DNA of 64,000 bases from Paramecium pentaurelia (GCA_905183005.1 CAJJDO010000027.1:169918-233917), one strand, 5' to 3'. Shown: positions 1-11,614, numbered from the stretch's first letter. Program-made: numbers and translations. The notes: generated by a model from the sequence alone, not told the origin.

Positions 1-36
<36 letters not shown>
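1..36. repeat. AAT trinucleotide microsatellite
   Basis: Twelve uninterrupted AAT units at the window edge. The run directly abuts the stop codon of the minus-strand gene that follows, so it lies in that gene's 3' flank. It is not a ciliate telomere repeat, which would be C4A2/C3A2-like. Confidence 0.95.
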
Positions 37-463
37 CAAACAAATCCCAATTCCTTTTCTGAATCTTAAACTCTGTTCTCAAGTACAATAGTATTTTACT
101 ATAATTTTATTCTGTCTTAATTTATCTAATCAACTTATTATTTTAAAAATTGATGTTATTCCAATTACAAAGCATTTTATTCATGAAACTCCTACATCAA
201 TCTTCGATATTCATCATTCAAATATTTATTTGCATCATCAAATGAATCACTAGTCTTTTGAGATAACTCAATTAAATTATTACGCAATTACTCCTTCTCC
301 TTTTTAACCATATCCAATTCATCCATTAATGATTATAATAATTGCTACTTTTAGCAGACTTACTTACATCCAACCTCTATAAATGACTCTTGACAGGCAT
401 TCTCATAGCAAATTCTTCTTAGTCATCTGGCAAGAGATCCTGGAAATCGTTATTATAAGCCAT
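36..463 (-). CDS. small coiled-coil protein
   Basis: About 134 residues, read with TAA/TAG as Gln and ending at TGA (36-38). It starts MAYNNDFQDLLPDD. One 23-nt intron (345-367, GTAAG...GTAG) is needed to keep the frame. After the intron the protein is an almost continuous Glu/Lys/Gln/Leu heptad pattern (LLQSLMDELDMVKKEKEQL and onwards), so a coiled coil over most of its length. No signal peptide, membrane segment or catalytic motif is visible and I do not recognise a family. The gene lies tail-to-head with the ANP32-like gene, 43 bp away on the same strand. Confidence 0.75.
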
Positions 464-506
464 ATAATTAATTAAATTTATTCTTATTTTATATAATAAA
501 CATTCA

Positions 507-1118
507 TCAACTTTTGTATTCCTTGTAATTAGGACAGATATAACCATCCTATTTACTCAATTCATTTGTATCATCATAATCATAATAAACTTCTGCACCT
601 GTCTTCTGTAAATTATCCAAGTAAATCAAAGAGGGTATTTCATCAAAAAATAATTTGAAATAGTCTTGCATTGGATTCCCATATAAATTAAGTTAAGTTA
701 TTTTCATTTCCTTTAAATATTTGATCATTGTTTTTGGATCATCAATCTAATTACAAATTAAAGAAATAGAACGCAATTCAGTATACTTCTTCAAATACCC
801 AATTTATTTAGCTTTAATAAGATTACCATCAGCCTAGAATCTGACTAAATGTTTGAAGGATGGAAAATTTGTTAGACTTTATAATCCACATCTATTAATG
901 CCAAAACTATGAACATTAGGAAACTCTTAGAGTTTATCTCTCAATTCAGGTGTAATCTCAGGTATTTCGAGTTCTTCAAGTATAATCTCTTCTACAAACT
1001 ATGCATCATATTAATCATAAATAGATTGAAGGATCTTGATAGGGTCTTTAGTATCATTCTCATGGAAATCAGCTTTGACGTTTGGAGATTCATGTTTAAA
1101 AATTAAAGCTTATTTCAT
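507..1118 (-). CDS. ANP32-like leucine-rich repeat protein
   Basis: Intronless, 203 residues, starting MKQALIFKHESPNVK. Residues about 70-185 read as a short run of leucine-rich repeats (FPNVHSFGINRCGLQSLTNF, LNLYGNPMQDYF) closed by IPSLIYLDNLQ, the cap typical of ANP32/PP32 acidic nuclear phosphoproteins and U2A'-like LRR proteins. The family binds histones and phosphatases, usually through an acidic tail. Here the tail is short, with one acidic patch (YDYDDTNE). The acidic stretch before the repeats (EEIILEELEIPEITPE) matches the family's N-terminal helix region. The LRR-cap architecture is clear; the precise subfamily is less so. Confidence 0.75.
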
Positions 1119-1188
1119 TTAATGAGTTGAGTTTGGTATTGAGTGTACATATATAGCATAATATCATTGATTTATTTTGTATGTAATT

Positions 1189-3385
1189 ATGAATTTCATT
1201 AGTCTGGATCACTAAATACATTCTATTGAAGATTATGATATTCTTTGTGCATTAGACCGTACAGACTACTCCACTGTTTATAAAGCGTAATCTCATAATC
1301 CTATCATTCAAGACTGGACAAGAAAACAGGACTCATCGTGGCCATTAAAGTCATCAATTTAGTCAATCAGGCAGAATTGGCTTAAGCTGTCTAAACATAT
1401 CGTACTAAACCCTTTAAAAATATTTGCTTGGTTGATAAGTGTTTTGGACAAGATGGCAAACTCTTTATTGTTATGGAATACTTTGCTGGAGGATCATTAA
1501 AAGATTTGATTCATTTGTTTAAGATCAACAAACAAACTTTGGAGACTCAATATGTTCAAGTAATCATAAGAGAACTTTTGCTTGGTGTATAAGAGATCCA
1601 TTAGGAAGGTCTTGTACATCGACATATTAAATGTGAGTTTTATTTTTACCCTAAATCTCTTTTTTAGCTGCCAATCTTTTCCTTTCCCAAGAAGCCAAAG
1701 TCAAACTCTCCTATTTCTCCACCAATAAGGAATTTGCTGATACCATCAATAAATCATAATCCCACATCCTCAGTCTCCCTTATTGGATGGCTCCTGAAGT
1801 AAGAGACCTTCTCATTCTATTAGACCATTTAATCCTCATTGACTGATCAAAAAACTGATATCTGGGCTATTGGTATCACTGCATTTGAATTAATAACTTC
1901 CAAGATTCCTTATGAAGATGTACCACCCTAGAAGGTTATTTTTAAAATAGTCCAATAACCTCCAAGATTAAGTGGAGACTATCCAAACGAGATGATTGAT
2001 TTTGTACATCAATGTCTACAAAGAGATCCTCGTTTAAGACCAACTGCTACTCAGTTACTTACTCATCCCTTCATTAGAAATGCCAAAAAAACTTAATTAC
2101 TTTTTGAATTACTCGAAAGAGCTGGAATGCTTAGTGGAGAATAACAATAAGCCAGTTGTGAAACTCTTAATTACACACACAATCGAGTTGTCACTTCCCT
2201 TAAGTTAGATGCCACTGGAACACCAATACGAGAGGACGTCGAATCACTTAAAGAAGAAACTTTGAAGATTAAGCGTACTTTCAGGAAAATAGAAAAATAT
2301 AAGCCTGGATTAGGCAAAATCGTATTGACATTATACCTTTGCAGATATACCATGAAATCATCCAAGTCCTTTAAGCCAAGACCCCCTGATGAATACAGCA
2401 ATCTAATTACGCATTCTCATTAATTATAATAAATGAAAACCAATAATGAGCCTTCTCTCTTCAAATATCGAGTACTTTATCTAACTCTTATCTTTATTTC
2501 CTAGGTCCTTGAACAAAAAAACAAAAAAATCATCCTTGAAGCTGATGAAGATCAATTCAACTCATTTGCCAATGCTCTCTCCATCATCTAAAGGTTTCAC
2601 GACGATATCAAACAATAACTCAACCCTTAATAAACTTCTTCAAGAAAAATACGTGGTATTCCATCCCCTATTTATCCTCAGTCAATTCCGACTCTGAGAA
2701 ATCAAATAATGTTTCCCATCCTTACCCAAACCCAGACATCAAAGAAGATCAAGACTTTAGAAGGTATCCAAATACACTAATTACACCTTAGGCGCATCCC
2801 TCATTTCTTCCTATCTCGTTTTAAGAAGTGGGCCAAAATGATGGAGCAAGATGCTGCTTACAAATATTTACAGAATGTTTAAGAATCTAAAGTATATTTC
2901 AATTAAACCATTATCTAGACATCAAAATAATAACGATTTGAATTAGGAGATTTACAAAGATGCTTTCAAGTTTAAGTCAATGAACCCAAAGAGTCTAAGC
3001 TTTGTAAGAATTTACTCAAAGATCTTTTTATTTCCTTCCTCTAAAATGAAGCCACACTATAAATCATTCATTATAATAAAATCAGTTCAATCGAATAAAA
3101 AGTACAATGTGGAATATTTATAATTAGCATAAATATATAGCAGAAATTAAAAATATGATTTAAGAGATGTATGAACTCAAACCTTTTGATTCTTATCTTT
3201 CCTCTGAAAAGATTAAAGGAAAGAAAACAATTAATAATAATATATGCTAATCACCTATACAAGAAAAATAAGAAGAGCAAAGAGATGATTTTTAGATCCC
3301 TTAAATTTAGGAAAAATACTCTAATGAAAGTTTTAAAAAATACAATTAAGCTCCCTCCCTTGTAAAAATGAATAGTTTCTAATGA
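1189..3385 (+). CDS. STE-type pseudokinase with long C-terminal tail
   Basis: 674 residues after removing six introns (1287-1312, 1633-1667, 1799-1823, 2472-2504, 2892-2918, 3102-3127; 25-35 nt). Residues about 15-285 are a protein-kinase fold closest to the STE20/MAP3K group: VYKALDKKTGLIVAIKVI, MEYFAGGSLKDLI, PYWMAPE, DIWAIGITAFELI and a final RLRPTATQLLTHPF. Key catalytic positions are lost: the glycine loop reads LDRTDYSTVYK with no glycine, HRD is HRH (VHRHIKSANLFL) and DFG is SYF (KLSYFS). The VAIK lysine is kept. It is therefore probably a scaffold or allosteric regulator and not an enzyme. The roughly 390-residue tail is Gln/Lys-rich with no recognised domain. The frame between 2270 and 2400 is the least certain part. 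Confidence 0.85.
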
Positions 3386-3920
3386 CTTTATTTTATTTTT
3401 ACATTTATCAATGTAAATTTAGAAATAATTATTGCAATTATATAATTAAGTTTTAATTAACTTTAAATATTTATTGAATTAAATAATGTAATTATATTTT
3501 ATTATTTAACAATTTTATAATTTACAAATGTATTGTTATTTTTATTAACAGCTAGATTAATCATTACATTATTCATAATGGGATTAAATATGTATATAAA
3601 ATAATTTTATTAATAAAATTTGGAGGGATTAAATAAGTCTCATTATTATTTATGTACTTTAGAATCAAATACCAAATTATAATTAAAGCAAAGAGTTATA
3701 TTTTATATTAATGTTGATTACTATATTATTTTATTTTCCATTGAAATTTAATTAAAAAAACAAGGATAAATAATTATTTATATTTTTATATTTAAGAAGA
3801 GAACATAGTTGTATTGCTAATTTTTATATACCTTGTTTAATAATACAAGTTGACAGTTAGATCAAATTGAATTTAAATTCGTAAGGACTTTTAATAAAAT
3901 TTATAATTAACTTATATTTA
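3386..3920. other. AT-rich intergenic region, no gene seen
   Basis: About 530 bp of A/T-rich sequence with no sustained open frame in the ciliate code and no GC island that would suggest an RNA gene. Confidence 0.6.
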
Positions 3921-4588
3921 ATGCCCTTTGTTGAATTTAATTTAGATATTATACTAAAATACGGATAAGCCTTGTACTTAGCCAATTCTCAATCAAATTG
4001 GGTTGTTGATAGAATGTGTCGTATGAATTGTATATAGGTAAAATTATGTCAGTAGATTTTAAGGATTCTCTATGGTAAATATCATATGATGTATTTCAAA
4101 ACCCTTTTGAATATAAATATGCAATTGGAGATTACTTTCTATAAAGTTAAAGTTATATTTAATGGGAGAAAGGTCCAAATCGTATTTTAAATTGGAAAAA
4201 TGATATAGCAATGACAATAAGTATAAAGTAATTCATTATACTAGAAAATAAATGGGAACAAAGGAAAATTTAATTTCTCCTGTAAACAGATTCCTAAGCT
4301 TCGGTCGTAATCCTTATGAGCAATCATGATTTCATACAAAAAAAATTAAAAAATAATAAAGATATGAAAAATAATTAGAAAATCTTTCACATGAGCTATT
4401 ATATAGACATAAATAAAATCATTTTGGGAATTGAAGTTCAATATTATCTTCTAACTAAAGGGAAATGTATATAATCTTATTATTTCAAAGATCCTAATGA
4501 ATTCATTAGCAAACCTTTTACTTTTAGTCTCGATGACTAATAATGTTTCCATTCAAAAGACCTTTAATTTACAAAAATTTCATCATGA
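3921..4588 (+). CDS. small protein with CBM20 starch-binding domain
   Basis: 213 residues, one 26-nt intron (4030-4055). The first 95 residues fit a CBM20 domain: VEFNLDIILKYGQALYLANS (strand 1-2), SNWVVDRM, then SLWQISYDV, FEYKYAIGDYF and WEKGPNRIL. These carry the aromatic and WExGxNR positions of the family. CBM20 binds alpha-glucans. The other 115 residues have no recognised domain and there is no attached hydrolase, signal peptide or membrane segment. A cytosolic glycogen-associated role is an inference. Two long coiled-coil genes at 38.7-43.4 kb carry a similar N-terminal sandwich. Confidence 0.75.
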
Positions 4589-5035
4589 AAACTAGAAATT
4601 AATTATAAATTATTATACACATAAAAAGTTTAATGTGATGTTATCATTTTCGATAACAATAATAATTGTTTCATCCAATAATGGAATAGCAAATTTGTTT
4701 CAAAAATTTATTTTTTTTAAATATATTTTTTATTTTCTCTATTTTCTTCATTAAAATTACATATAATGAAATAATAATGTATAATAAAAGTGTTATTCTT
4801 TTGAAATATTGAATAATTTGAGATATTGAAAATTTAACGGTAATTTTTTCAAGTAAATGATGTAATTATTTAAATTCTATTGATAGAGTTCAAACACATA
4901 TATTAAGGTTGTGTTTTACACAAAATAACAAATAAATAGATTTCAATTTAATGAATATTTTAGATTTAAGATATTTGCATCTTTACTTAAAATTATATCA
5001 TAAGTTGATTTCATAAATAATATTAATTTATAAAT
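4589..5035. other. intergenic region between convergent genes
   Basis: Shared 3' flank of the CBM20 gene and the Myb-type gene. It is A/T-rich, with no coding or RNA signal I can support. Confidence 0.55.
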
Positions 5036-5828
5036 TCAATTATCTGAACTATTATATCCACTTCCTTCACTATTATTGCTACTTACAATTTGAATTCTTT
5101 CTCGAATCTATTCAGAATCCTCTGATTTATCACTTACATAATCATTTTCTGTAATCCTAAATTTCTTTCCTAAATCTTCTAAAATTTCCTTCACATGATT
5201 TGTAATTTCTTCTTAATTCTTTCCTAATTAACTTTCTAGTTCCTATAATTTCTTATTCTTCATTATTCCTTCTAATAATTAATAGTCTCCACATATATTC
5301 CATTAATTATTCAACCTTCTTGAACTTTATATCTAAAAACTTTAAATATTTAAATACTTCAGCTAATTTATCTTGTAATTCTTAAATACTAAATTCGTTG
5401 ATTCTTTTTTATATCTTTCCCCATTGACCTTAATATTTCATATAACAATATAACAAAATGCTTTCTTTTTTCTAATCCCAACTTTTATCTATAGGAGTTT
5501 CAGGCTTTTCATATTCTCCATCTTATGGTCTTCTTATTTCATCATATCGCTTTTGACAATCATTTCCATCTTTTTTTCTCAACTTTTATTTTAATCCATC
5601 CCAATTCCATTATTGATTATCATGACTTTTTACATACTTTAACAATATCACTTCCTCTCCAATTGTCCAGTATGCTCTCTCCTTCATATATTATAGTTAT
5701 TCATTTTTTAATTCAGACAATTAAATTTATTAATGAGCTTTTAATCTCTCCTTCACCATAAGTTATTATGATTTATTAAGTGGCATTTAACCATCCTCTC
5801 TATCTTTATATAATCTTGATTCCTTCAT
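5036..5828 (-). CDS. two-repeat Myb/SANT-like DNA-binding protein
   Basis: 255 residues with one 25-nt intron (5333-5357) that is required for frame. Two adjacent SANT/Myb-like helices are visible: YWTIGEEVILLKYVKSHD...WNWDGL...CQKRYDEIR (about residues 45-95) and SWDQKKESILLYCYMKYQGQ-WGKIQKRI (about 108-135). They show the spaced Trp residues and the acidic WTxxEE start. The C-terminal part is a coiled coil followed by a Ser/Asn/Gly-rich tail (SSNNSEGSGYNSSDN). This points to a nuclear DNA- or histone-binding factor; targets cannot be told from sequence. An upstream in-frame ATG at 5828 was chosen because coding quality extends to it. Confidence 0.75.
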
Positions 5829-6423
5829 TAAAATTATAATCCATCTTAAAACAGTAATTGAAAATATGAGATATTAAAAATCTATTTATTATTTTGTTCA
5901 ATACCCATCAAATTTTTATTTATATTAAAATATGATATTATTTATCAATTTTTAGTAATAGTACATATAAACTCTAATATGAATTGGTTTCTACATTGAT
6001 AACAAACTATTAAATGACTCTAGTTATATTTTTGGTAGATTAATAAAACAATATAAATTAAAACTAATAAAAAATAATATATAAAATGTAAATTCTTTCT
6101 ATTAATTTTTATAATATAAAATATAGTTTAATAAATCATTATATTCTCTAATATTCTAATTTTATTAAATGAGAGATAACCTTTGAACTTTTATAATCTA
6201 AATGGATATTCAAATATTTATTTATCTAAATTAAATTTCTTTATTTTATTATTTATTATTTATTGTTAGTAAATGTTTTAATGACTTAGTTAAGATATGA
6301 TTAAGATTCCAATAACATCTTGTAATATTATTAATTCATATATTATAAAAAAAAAGAATTTATTTATTTAATAATCATAACCATAATTTTAAACAAATAA
6401 TTTCATTAATTTATTTAATTTAT
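5829..6423. other. A/T-rich intergenic region
   Basis: About 600 bp without a supported gene, immediately upstream of the GC-richer snoRNA candidates. Confidence 0.5.
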
Positions 6424-6424
6424 T

Positions 6425-6492
6425 ATTTAATGATGAAAACAAGCACTGGGTTATGATCTCATGATTATACTCCTACATTCACCTGAATGTAT
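6425..6492 (+). ncRNA. candidate C/D box snoRNA 1
   Basis: In an otherwise A/T-only intergenic region a GC-richer island carries a C box (ATGATGA, 6430-6436) and, about 46 nt later, a D box (CTGA, 6483-6486). The sequence between (GCACTGGG...) has no open frame of note. The terminal stem is weak, so this is the weaker of the two candidates. Strand is inferred from box order. Confidence 0.4.
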
Positions 6493-6502
6493 ATTAAAAT
6501 TA

Positions 6503-6585
6503 TTATAAAATGATGACAAAGTAACGGGCGGACTTAGTTTAGTCATGCTGATTTGTTAAGTGTGAACAATCTCTGATCATTTTTT
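6503..6585 (+). ncRNA. candidate C/D box snoRNA 2
   Basis: C box ATGATGA (6510-6516), internal CTGA (6548-6551) as D', final D box CTGA (6573-6576). A terminal stem is possible between AAAATGA (6507-6513) and TCATTTT (6577-6583). The stretch before D (GTGAACAATC) is complementary to GATTGTTCAC, a segment I recall as conserved in eukaryotic large-subunit rRNA. A 2'-O-methylation guide role is inferred from boxes, stem and guide match. It contains the most GC-rich stretch of the intergenic region (AACGGGCGGAC). Confidence 0.5.
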
Positions 6586-6630
6586 TAATTATATACTTAT
6601 ATTATATATATATATAATATACAATAATGC

Positions 6631-7160
6631 TCAATTAACTGGCTTTATCTAATTATATTAGATTACAATAATACTCTAAAATGGAGGCCAATCAAAGAAA
6701 AGACAAAACATTTTATATCTTGAACCAAGTAGAAAAACACTCTCAAGCCATCAGGATCTTAACTATTTTGTACATCTTATATAGATCCTAGCTTTGATGT
6801 AGTAAACGAAATATGATTATTTCCAAGTTTAATTTCTAATTCTTATCTACCTATTTTATCAGGTGCTGGCCATTTAGAATCATTTTCCCTTTTTATTTAA
6901 TGCATTATAATACTTGACAATTTCTGAATCTTCTATGATGCGTTTAATCTCAGTGATAACTGCATCTGAAACAAAACATTCCTTCCTGATTAAAACATCT
7001 TATTTGTAATTTGAGTTATTTGCATATCTCAATCTACCATCATTTCTGAATTCGAATTCAAGAAATTCATGTCCATAAACACCTTTGTGTCCAACACTAA
7101 AGTAAATATTTATTTATACTAATATCTGAGATAAAACTCTTCATTTTAATTTACTTGCAT
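6631..7160 (-). CDS. MAGOH: Mago nashi, exon junction complex subunit
   Basis: 151 residues with three introns (6649-6674, 6889-6913, 7097-7119). Nearly every Mago hallmark is readable: FYLRYYVGHKGVYGHEFLEF, GRLRYANNSNYK, IKRIIEDSEI, SKWPAPDKIGRQELEI, ISFTTSKLGSI, DPDGLRVFYLVQD-like, VFSLIGLHFRIKP. Mago pairs with Y14 to clamp eIF4A3 on spliced mRNA. Length matches the family (about 146-150). The last intron leaves an exon coding only IKPVN plus stop, and intron 2 ends in AAG instead of TAG. An exon-junction factor fits a genome with so many tiny introns. Confidence 0.97.
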
Positions 7161-7691
7161 AATATAAAATTATTATATCCAATTTATTCCCCTAAATAAT
7201 ATTAATAAGGTTTGTTTTCAATGTGTACAAAATAGATTTTAATAAATCATACAAATAATATATAACTTAGAAATACAAAAAATAATGAATATGATTCAAG
7301 TCAATAATTCTGGAAATTGTTAATTTTAAAGGATTTAGTATAAAATATTTATATAATTGATTACAATATTTGAAGTCTAATGATCTATAAAATTAATGAT
7401 AAATTTTAAATTAATTATACATTTAAATAAGAATTCTCAGGAATAATAATATTATTTATGTTCTCCTTAAACTTAAATTACAATAAATACTAATGAAAAT
7501 CAGAGTAATATCTATTAATTTAATAACATCAATTTAAACTACTTGCAATAGAATTAGCCATTTAAAATAGAGTAATTCTTGTAAATCATTTTTTGATATT
7601 CTTCAACTCATTTTGTTATAAAAATGAGATTTTTAGTTTTTCAATATTTCTTTTATAATATTTTGTATATATATATATATATAATAATCTT
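7161..7691. other. A/T-rich intergenic region
   Basis: About 530 bp between the Mago start and the CK1 3' end, with short TA runs (about 7666-7684) but no gene signal. Confidence 0.5.
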
Positions 7692-7712
7692 TAAGGTTGA
7701 TAATCAACCTTA
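7692..7712 (-). promoter_or_regulatory. perfect hairpin spanning the CK1 stop codon
   Basis: A 9-bp perfect inverted repeat (TAAGGTTGA / TCAACCTTA) with a 3-nt loop. The TGA stop of the CK1 gene lies within one arm. It could shape the mRNA 3' end; function is inferred only from position. Confidence 0.4.
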
Positions 7713-8757
7713 TTTGGCGGGTACTTAACCGATAGCTGGCTATTGTGGTTAAGAATTGTTTGTGGTTTGTCCAGGAGCACCATCTGTTTTCTATATTAGA
7801 TTCCAATCATAAATATAATCCATTTCAAATCCACTCTTGGTAAATAAGTCCTTTAATAAAGTTCTTAAGTAACTGTAATCTGGTTTTTCATCAAATCTCA
7901 GATTTCTTACATATGTTAAGTAAGTAGCTAATTCTTATGGAAATCCTTTGCATAATGTTTCTATTGATGTTGAAATCTTTTTTTCCATAATCTTTTCATA
8001 TTTATCTTTTTTATTAGAAGCCTTAAGGTTTTACCATGGAAGAGATCCTCTTAAAAAGTACATCATGACGTAGCCTAATGATTCAAGATCATCTCTTCTT
8101 CCCTAAAGTTTAAATATTTTAATTACTTATTCAATGCCAAGATGAGTATTGATAGAGGCATAACGGGCTGTTCCTGTTAAGTTTTTACCTTCCTTATAAG
8201 GAATATGTTTTCCATCTTTTTAAATATATCTCTTTGCTAACCCAAAATCAATAATGTAAACTTTATGAGCTCTATATTAATTTTGATACATTTTACCTTT
8301 TTCCTGTTCCAATTAGAAAGTTGTCTGGTTTAATATCTCTATGTAAAAAGTGTCTAGAATGAACATATTCAATTCTTTAAATCATTTGATCAGCTAACAT
8401 TAATACTGACTTAAGTGAAAACTTTCTGCCACATAAATTGAATAGATCTTCTAAAGATGGACCTAAGAGATCCATAACCATGATATTATATTCACCTTAA
8501 TTATACTAAAAATTAATACCCTCTGTTGCACAATAGTAAACATTTGGAATTCCTTTATCAATAACTGAGGGTTCTTGTAACAAGTATTAATATAATTTTC
8601 CTTCATAAAACAGTTGTGGATGCTTAGTATTTACAGGTTCAAGTTTAACTGCCACTTCCATGTTTGTTTTAAGATTGATTCCATGAAATATTTCTCCAAA
8701 AGCACCTGAACCTAATTTCTTTGTTAATTTAAACGATCTTCCTATCTTTACGTCCAT
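7704..8757 (-). CDS. casein kinase 1 family protein kinase
   Basis: 334 residues, two introns (8103-8126, 8272-8296). It is a complete kinase with CK1 signatures: KLGSGAFGEIFHG, VAVKLEP, FLHRDIKPDNFLIG, DFGLAKRY, and the CK1-specific TARYASINTHLGIEQ in place of the APE region, followed by RRDDLESLGYV. All catalytic residues are intact. CK1 enzymes are Ser/Thr kinases acting on acidic or primed sites. The tail after the kinase is short and Gln/Pro-rich. The ATG is the first in frame and lies right before the kinase, giving a 9-residue leader. Confidence 0.96.
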
Positions 8758-8965
8758 CTGAATTTTGATAAAGATTTTTTAAAATTCAAAAAAATAATAT
8801 AATGGAATGATAATTATAAAGTGGTTTATGTAATAACTAAAAAATAAGTCGATTTAAAGAAAACAATATCTTATAATTTATAAGGCACTAAGTATTTAAT
8901 AAAAATTGACTATTTCCTTCGAATATTTAGATCAATTTTATTTTTAAAATATTCTTATATAGATA

Positions 8966-9543
8966 TCAGTCCTGGCCTATGTCTGCACCAAAAGAATCAT
9001 TATCTTCTTCTTGATCAAGAGTTTTTACAATTTTCTCTTTTTTCGCACTCGATTTATTTGCTTTTGTTTGACTCTTCCCATTTACTTATTTCCCTGATTG
9101 TGTTTGATATAACTCTTATTCTTAAGAGTACCGGTTTCTATCTTATTCTGCTTAATCATGATATTGCTAATTATTTTTTTGTTAAGATACCTATTGGATT
9201 TCTTTAGGCAAATCTTTCCATTCACTAGCGATCAATTTTGTGATCTCTTAAAATTGTAAATCTAGTTTTACATGTAATAAAGACTTGGATATTATGATTA
9301 AAATTTTTCCTTCTTGTCCTAAAAGTAAAAAATGAACGCTGATTTAGGCATTTTTGGAGCAAGAGGATCTTTTTGTTTTTTTTATTTTTTTGCTTTTGTG
9401 ACCTATGGCTTTGGTTATTCCTCTGGTTCTGGGCTTGGAGTCAAAAATGAATCAACTAAAGCTTTCAATTAAAGTAGAAAATTTTAGAACTTGCTCTGGT
9501 CTTTTTTCTATTTATGATTATTTTCATTACTTACATCTAACAT
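8966..9543 (-). CDS. HMG-box protein
   Basis: 184 residues, one 23-nt intron (9262-9284). A basic Lys/Gln-rich linker leads into an HMG box at about residues 60-125: DPLAPKMPKSAFIFYFQDKK, then YPNLQFQEITKLIASEWKDL and the final helix DRNRYSQEQELY. The hallmark aromatic and proline positions are kept. HMG-box proteins bend DNA; this one has a single box, a basic linker before it and a short acidic end (DQEEDNDSFGAD), like HMGB/Nhp6 chromatin proteins. The intron begins GTC, an unusual donor, but removing it is what restores the HMG helix 1-2 junction. Confidence 0.88.
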
Positions 9544-10056
9544 CTTTCAATAAAAGATTTTATATAAAATAAAATATATATAGCATATTTTTAGAACAAC
9601 TTTCATGAAAAATAAAATAACATACAATAACTACTAAATATATAAATAAATATTGACAATTTTAATTTAAACCACTTTCATTATAATAATGGTAATATAA
9701 TCAAAAAGATGTTCATCAAATACAATATTTAATTGAATTTAATAAATATATTTAATCTACATAATTGATTAAATATATTAGTATAAAATTATCTTATATT
9801 ATATTGCTTTTAAAGTTTTCTAAAATTATTTTATTCTTATCATTCTAAATGCATTAATTAGATAATAATAGATGTTCTAATTTATACAAAATTAATAATA
9901 CATATAAATTTGACAATTTTATTATATTTATAATAAGATTTTAATAAAATTTAGTATTTTTATTGTGATAATTTTGATTATTGAAAGAGTTCTAGGATAT
10001 TTTAAATTGAAATGGATTTTCTTTGTTTGATTAATTAAAATTATTATTAAACCAAA
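9544..10056. other. divergent intergenic region
   Basis: About 510 bp between the HMG-box gene (minus) and the next plus-strand gene, expected to hold both promoters. No individual element is recognised. Confidence 0.5.
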
Positions 10057-11343
10057 ATGGATTGGGAAAAAGACTTCTATGAATTTTTAATGGAAATTAT
10101 TTGTAAATAGAATTCAATAAGATTGCAAATGGCAAGCAATGATATAGTTAATGCAATGTAAAAGCTTCCTCCAAAGCATCCAGTGAATATGCATAGAAAA
10201 TAATATGGAAACCTTTAATAGTGTTTTAAAGCAAAAAAAAATCCATTTTTCAGTTACACAGACAACTTAGTTGTTTTATTACCAAAGGATAAGATGGATT
10301 AATTGAATTAACATGGAGTATGTATTATTAATTACTAATAATAATTAGCTGGTTCCATTATATTAGTTGTATGTTCAAACTTATGAAAATGTACAAAAGA
10401 AATTGATTGAAATAATGAAAATAAACAAGGAGAATCAATGTTAAGTTTGTGGAGTTGTCTATAAAGTATTGATAAATAGATAAGGGATGTGTGGAGAAGA
10501 AGAAGATCAGAAGGCTCATGTTCCAATGCATTAATTTAATATATTATGAATAATAATAAATTGATTATATTCGGTGAACAAAGTGAAAAGAATAAAAAGA
10601 AGTTACAATAGTTTCTTATAACTCATGATATTCAAATTAATAAAGAAACTCTAGAAGCAGTTGTCAAAATCAAAATGGAAAAAAATGACAATGAATATCT
10701 CAAATAAATATAAAACAAAATATAGTACTATTAGAAATAGTTGGCAAGTTTATAATAATTTAAAGGAATCAATTATGAATTGAAATAGAAATAAAAGGAA
10801 AAGTATTAAAGTCAAATAGATGAATTACATAACATAGAGGAAATTTGCTAACGATCAGATAAATTTTCTGAATAGTTGAAAAGCCTCTTTTATGTATGTT
10901 TACATTATCATTATTTGCAAAACATATTTGTTTCTTAAGAAATAAAGTTAGAAGAAATTTTAGAAATATTTAAAATGGTCTTTTTCAATTTACAAACTAC
11001 TACAAATAAAGATTAAAAAGTACTATAGTTTTGTGTATAACATTATAAATCTTTATAAAAGAGTAAAGAATAATCAACTCATTCTAAAAATTTATCAATA
11101 GATACAAAATCATAAACCTCAGGATATTCTAGAGGAGGTGTTGAAAATAAAACACCTTCAAGAAGTACAACACCAAAAAGATAATAAATCTGCAATAAAA
11201 GCATAGTTGAATTGTCAACTCCCTAATTAAAGAATTATTATACTTAGATGTTAAAAAAAATCAATATAAATAATTAAACACCTTCAATTGACAAAATTAC
11301 TTCTATTCAAAAAGAGAAGGACAAAACCAATTTTAGAGTTTGA
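10057..11343 (+). CDS. unrecognised protein with coiled coil
   Basis: 409 residues if two introns are removed (10318-10348, 31 nt; 10454-10479, 26 nt); the second is required to join the two open frames and starts GTTG. The N-terminal third contains LPPKHPVNMHRKQYGN and CQVCG. The middle (residues about 180-260) is a Gln/Lys-rich coiled coil starting near KLIIFGEQSEKNKKKL. The C-terminus is Ser/Thr-rich (TSGYSRGGVENKTPSRSTTP). No family recognised. An alternative without the second intron is two overlapping genes, which I find less likely. Confidence 0.65.
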
Positions 11344-11614
11344 TAGATTTGAAAAAATTATCCAATTATTACTATAATAATCAATTTTGTATTCTCTTAT
11401 ATAAATTCGATCTTTTATATAATAAATATAGGACTTAACATAAATTTATTAATAAATATTATTTATTAAAGAAAAATCAACAAAATTTTCATTTATTTAT
11501 AACAGACATAACTTAAAAATTATACTTTCTTATTAGTTTTATATATTAATTAAAATAGAGAAATAAAAATAAGTAAATGATTTCCTGTTAAAAATATAAG
11601 ATATTTTATTTATA
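11344..11614. other. intergenic region between convergent genes
   Basis: About 270 bp of shared 3' flank, A/T-rich, nothing further seen. Confidence 0.5.

Noticed and set aside
1..36. Possible telomere at the window edge
   Set aside because: AAT repeat lacks the G-rich or C-rich ciliate telomere unit.
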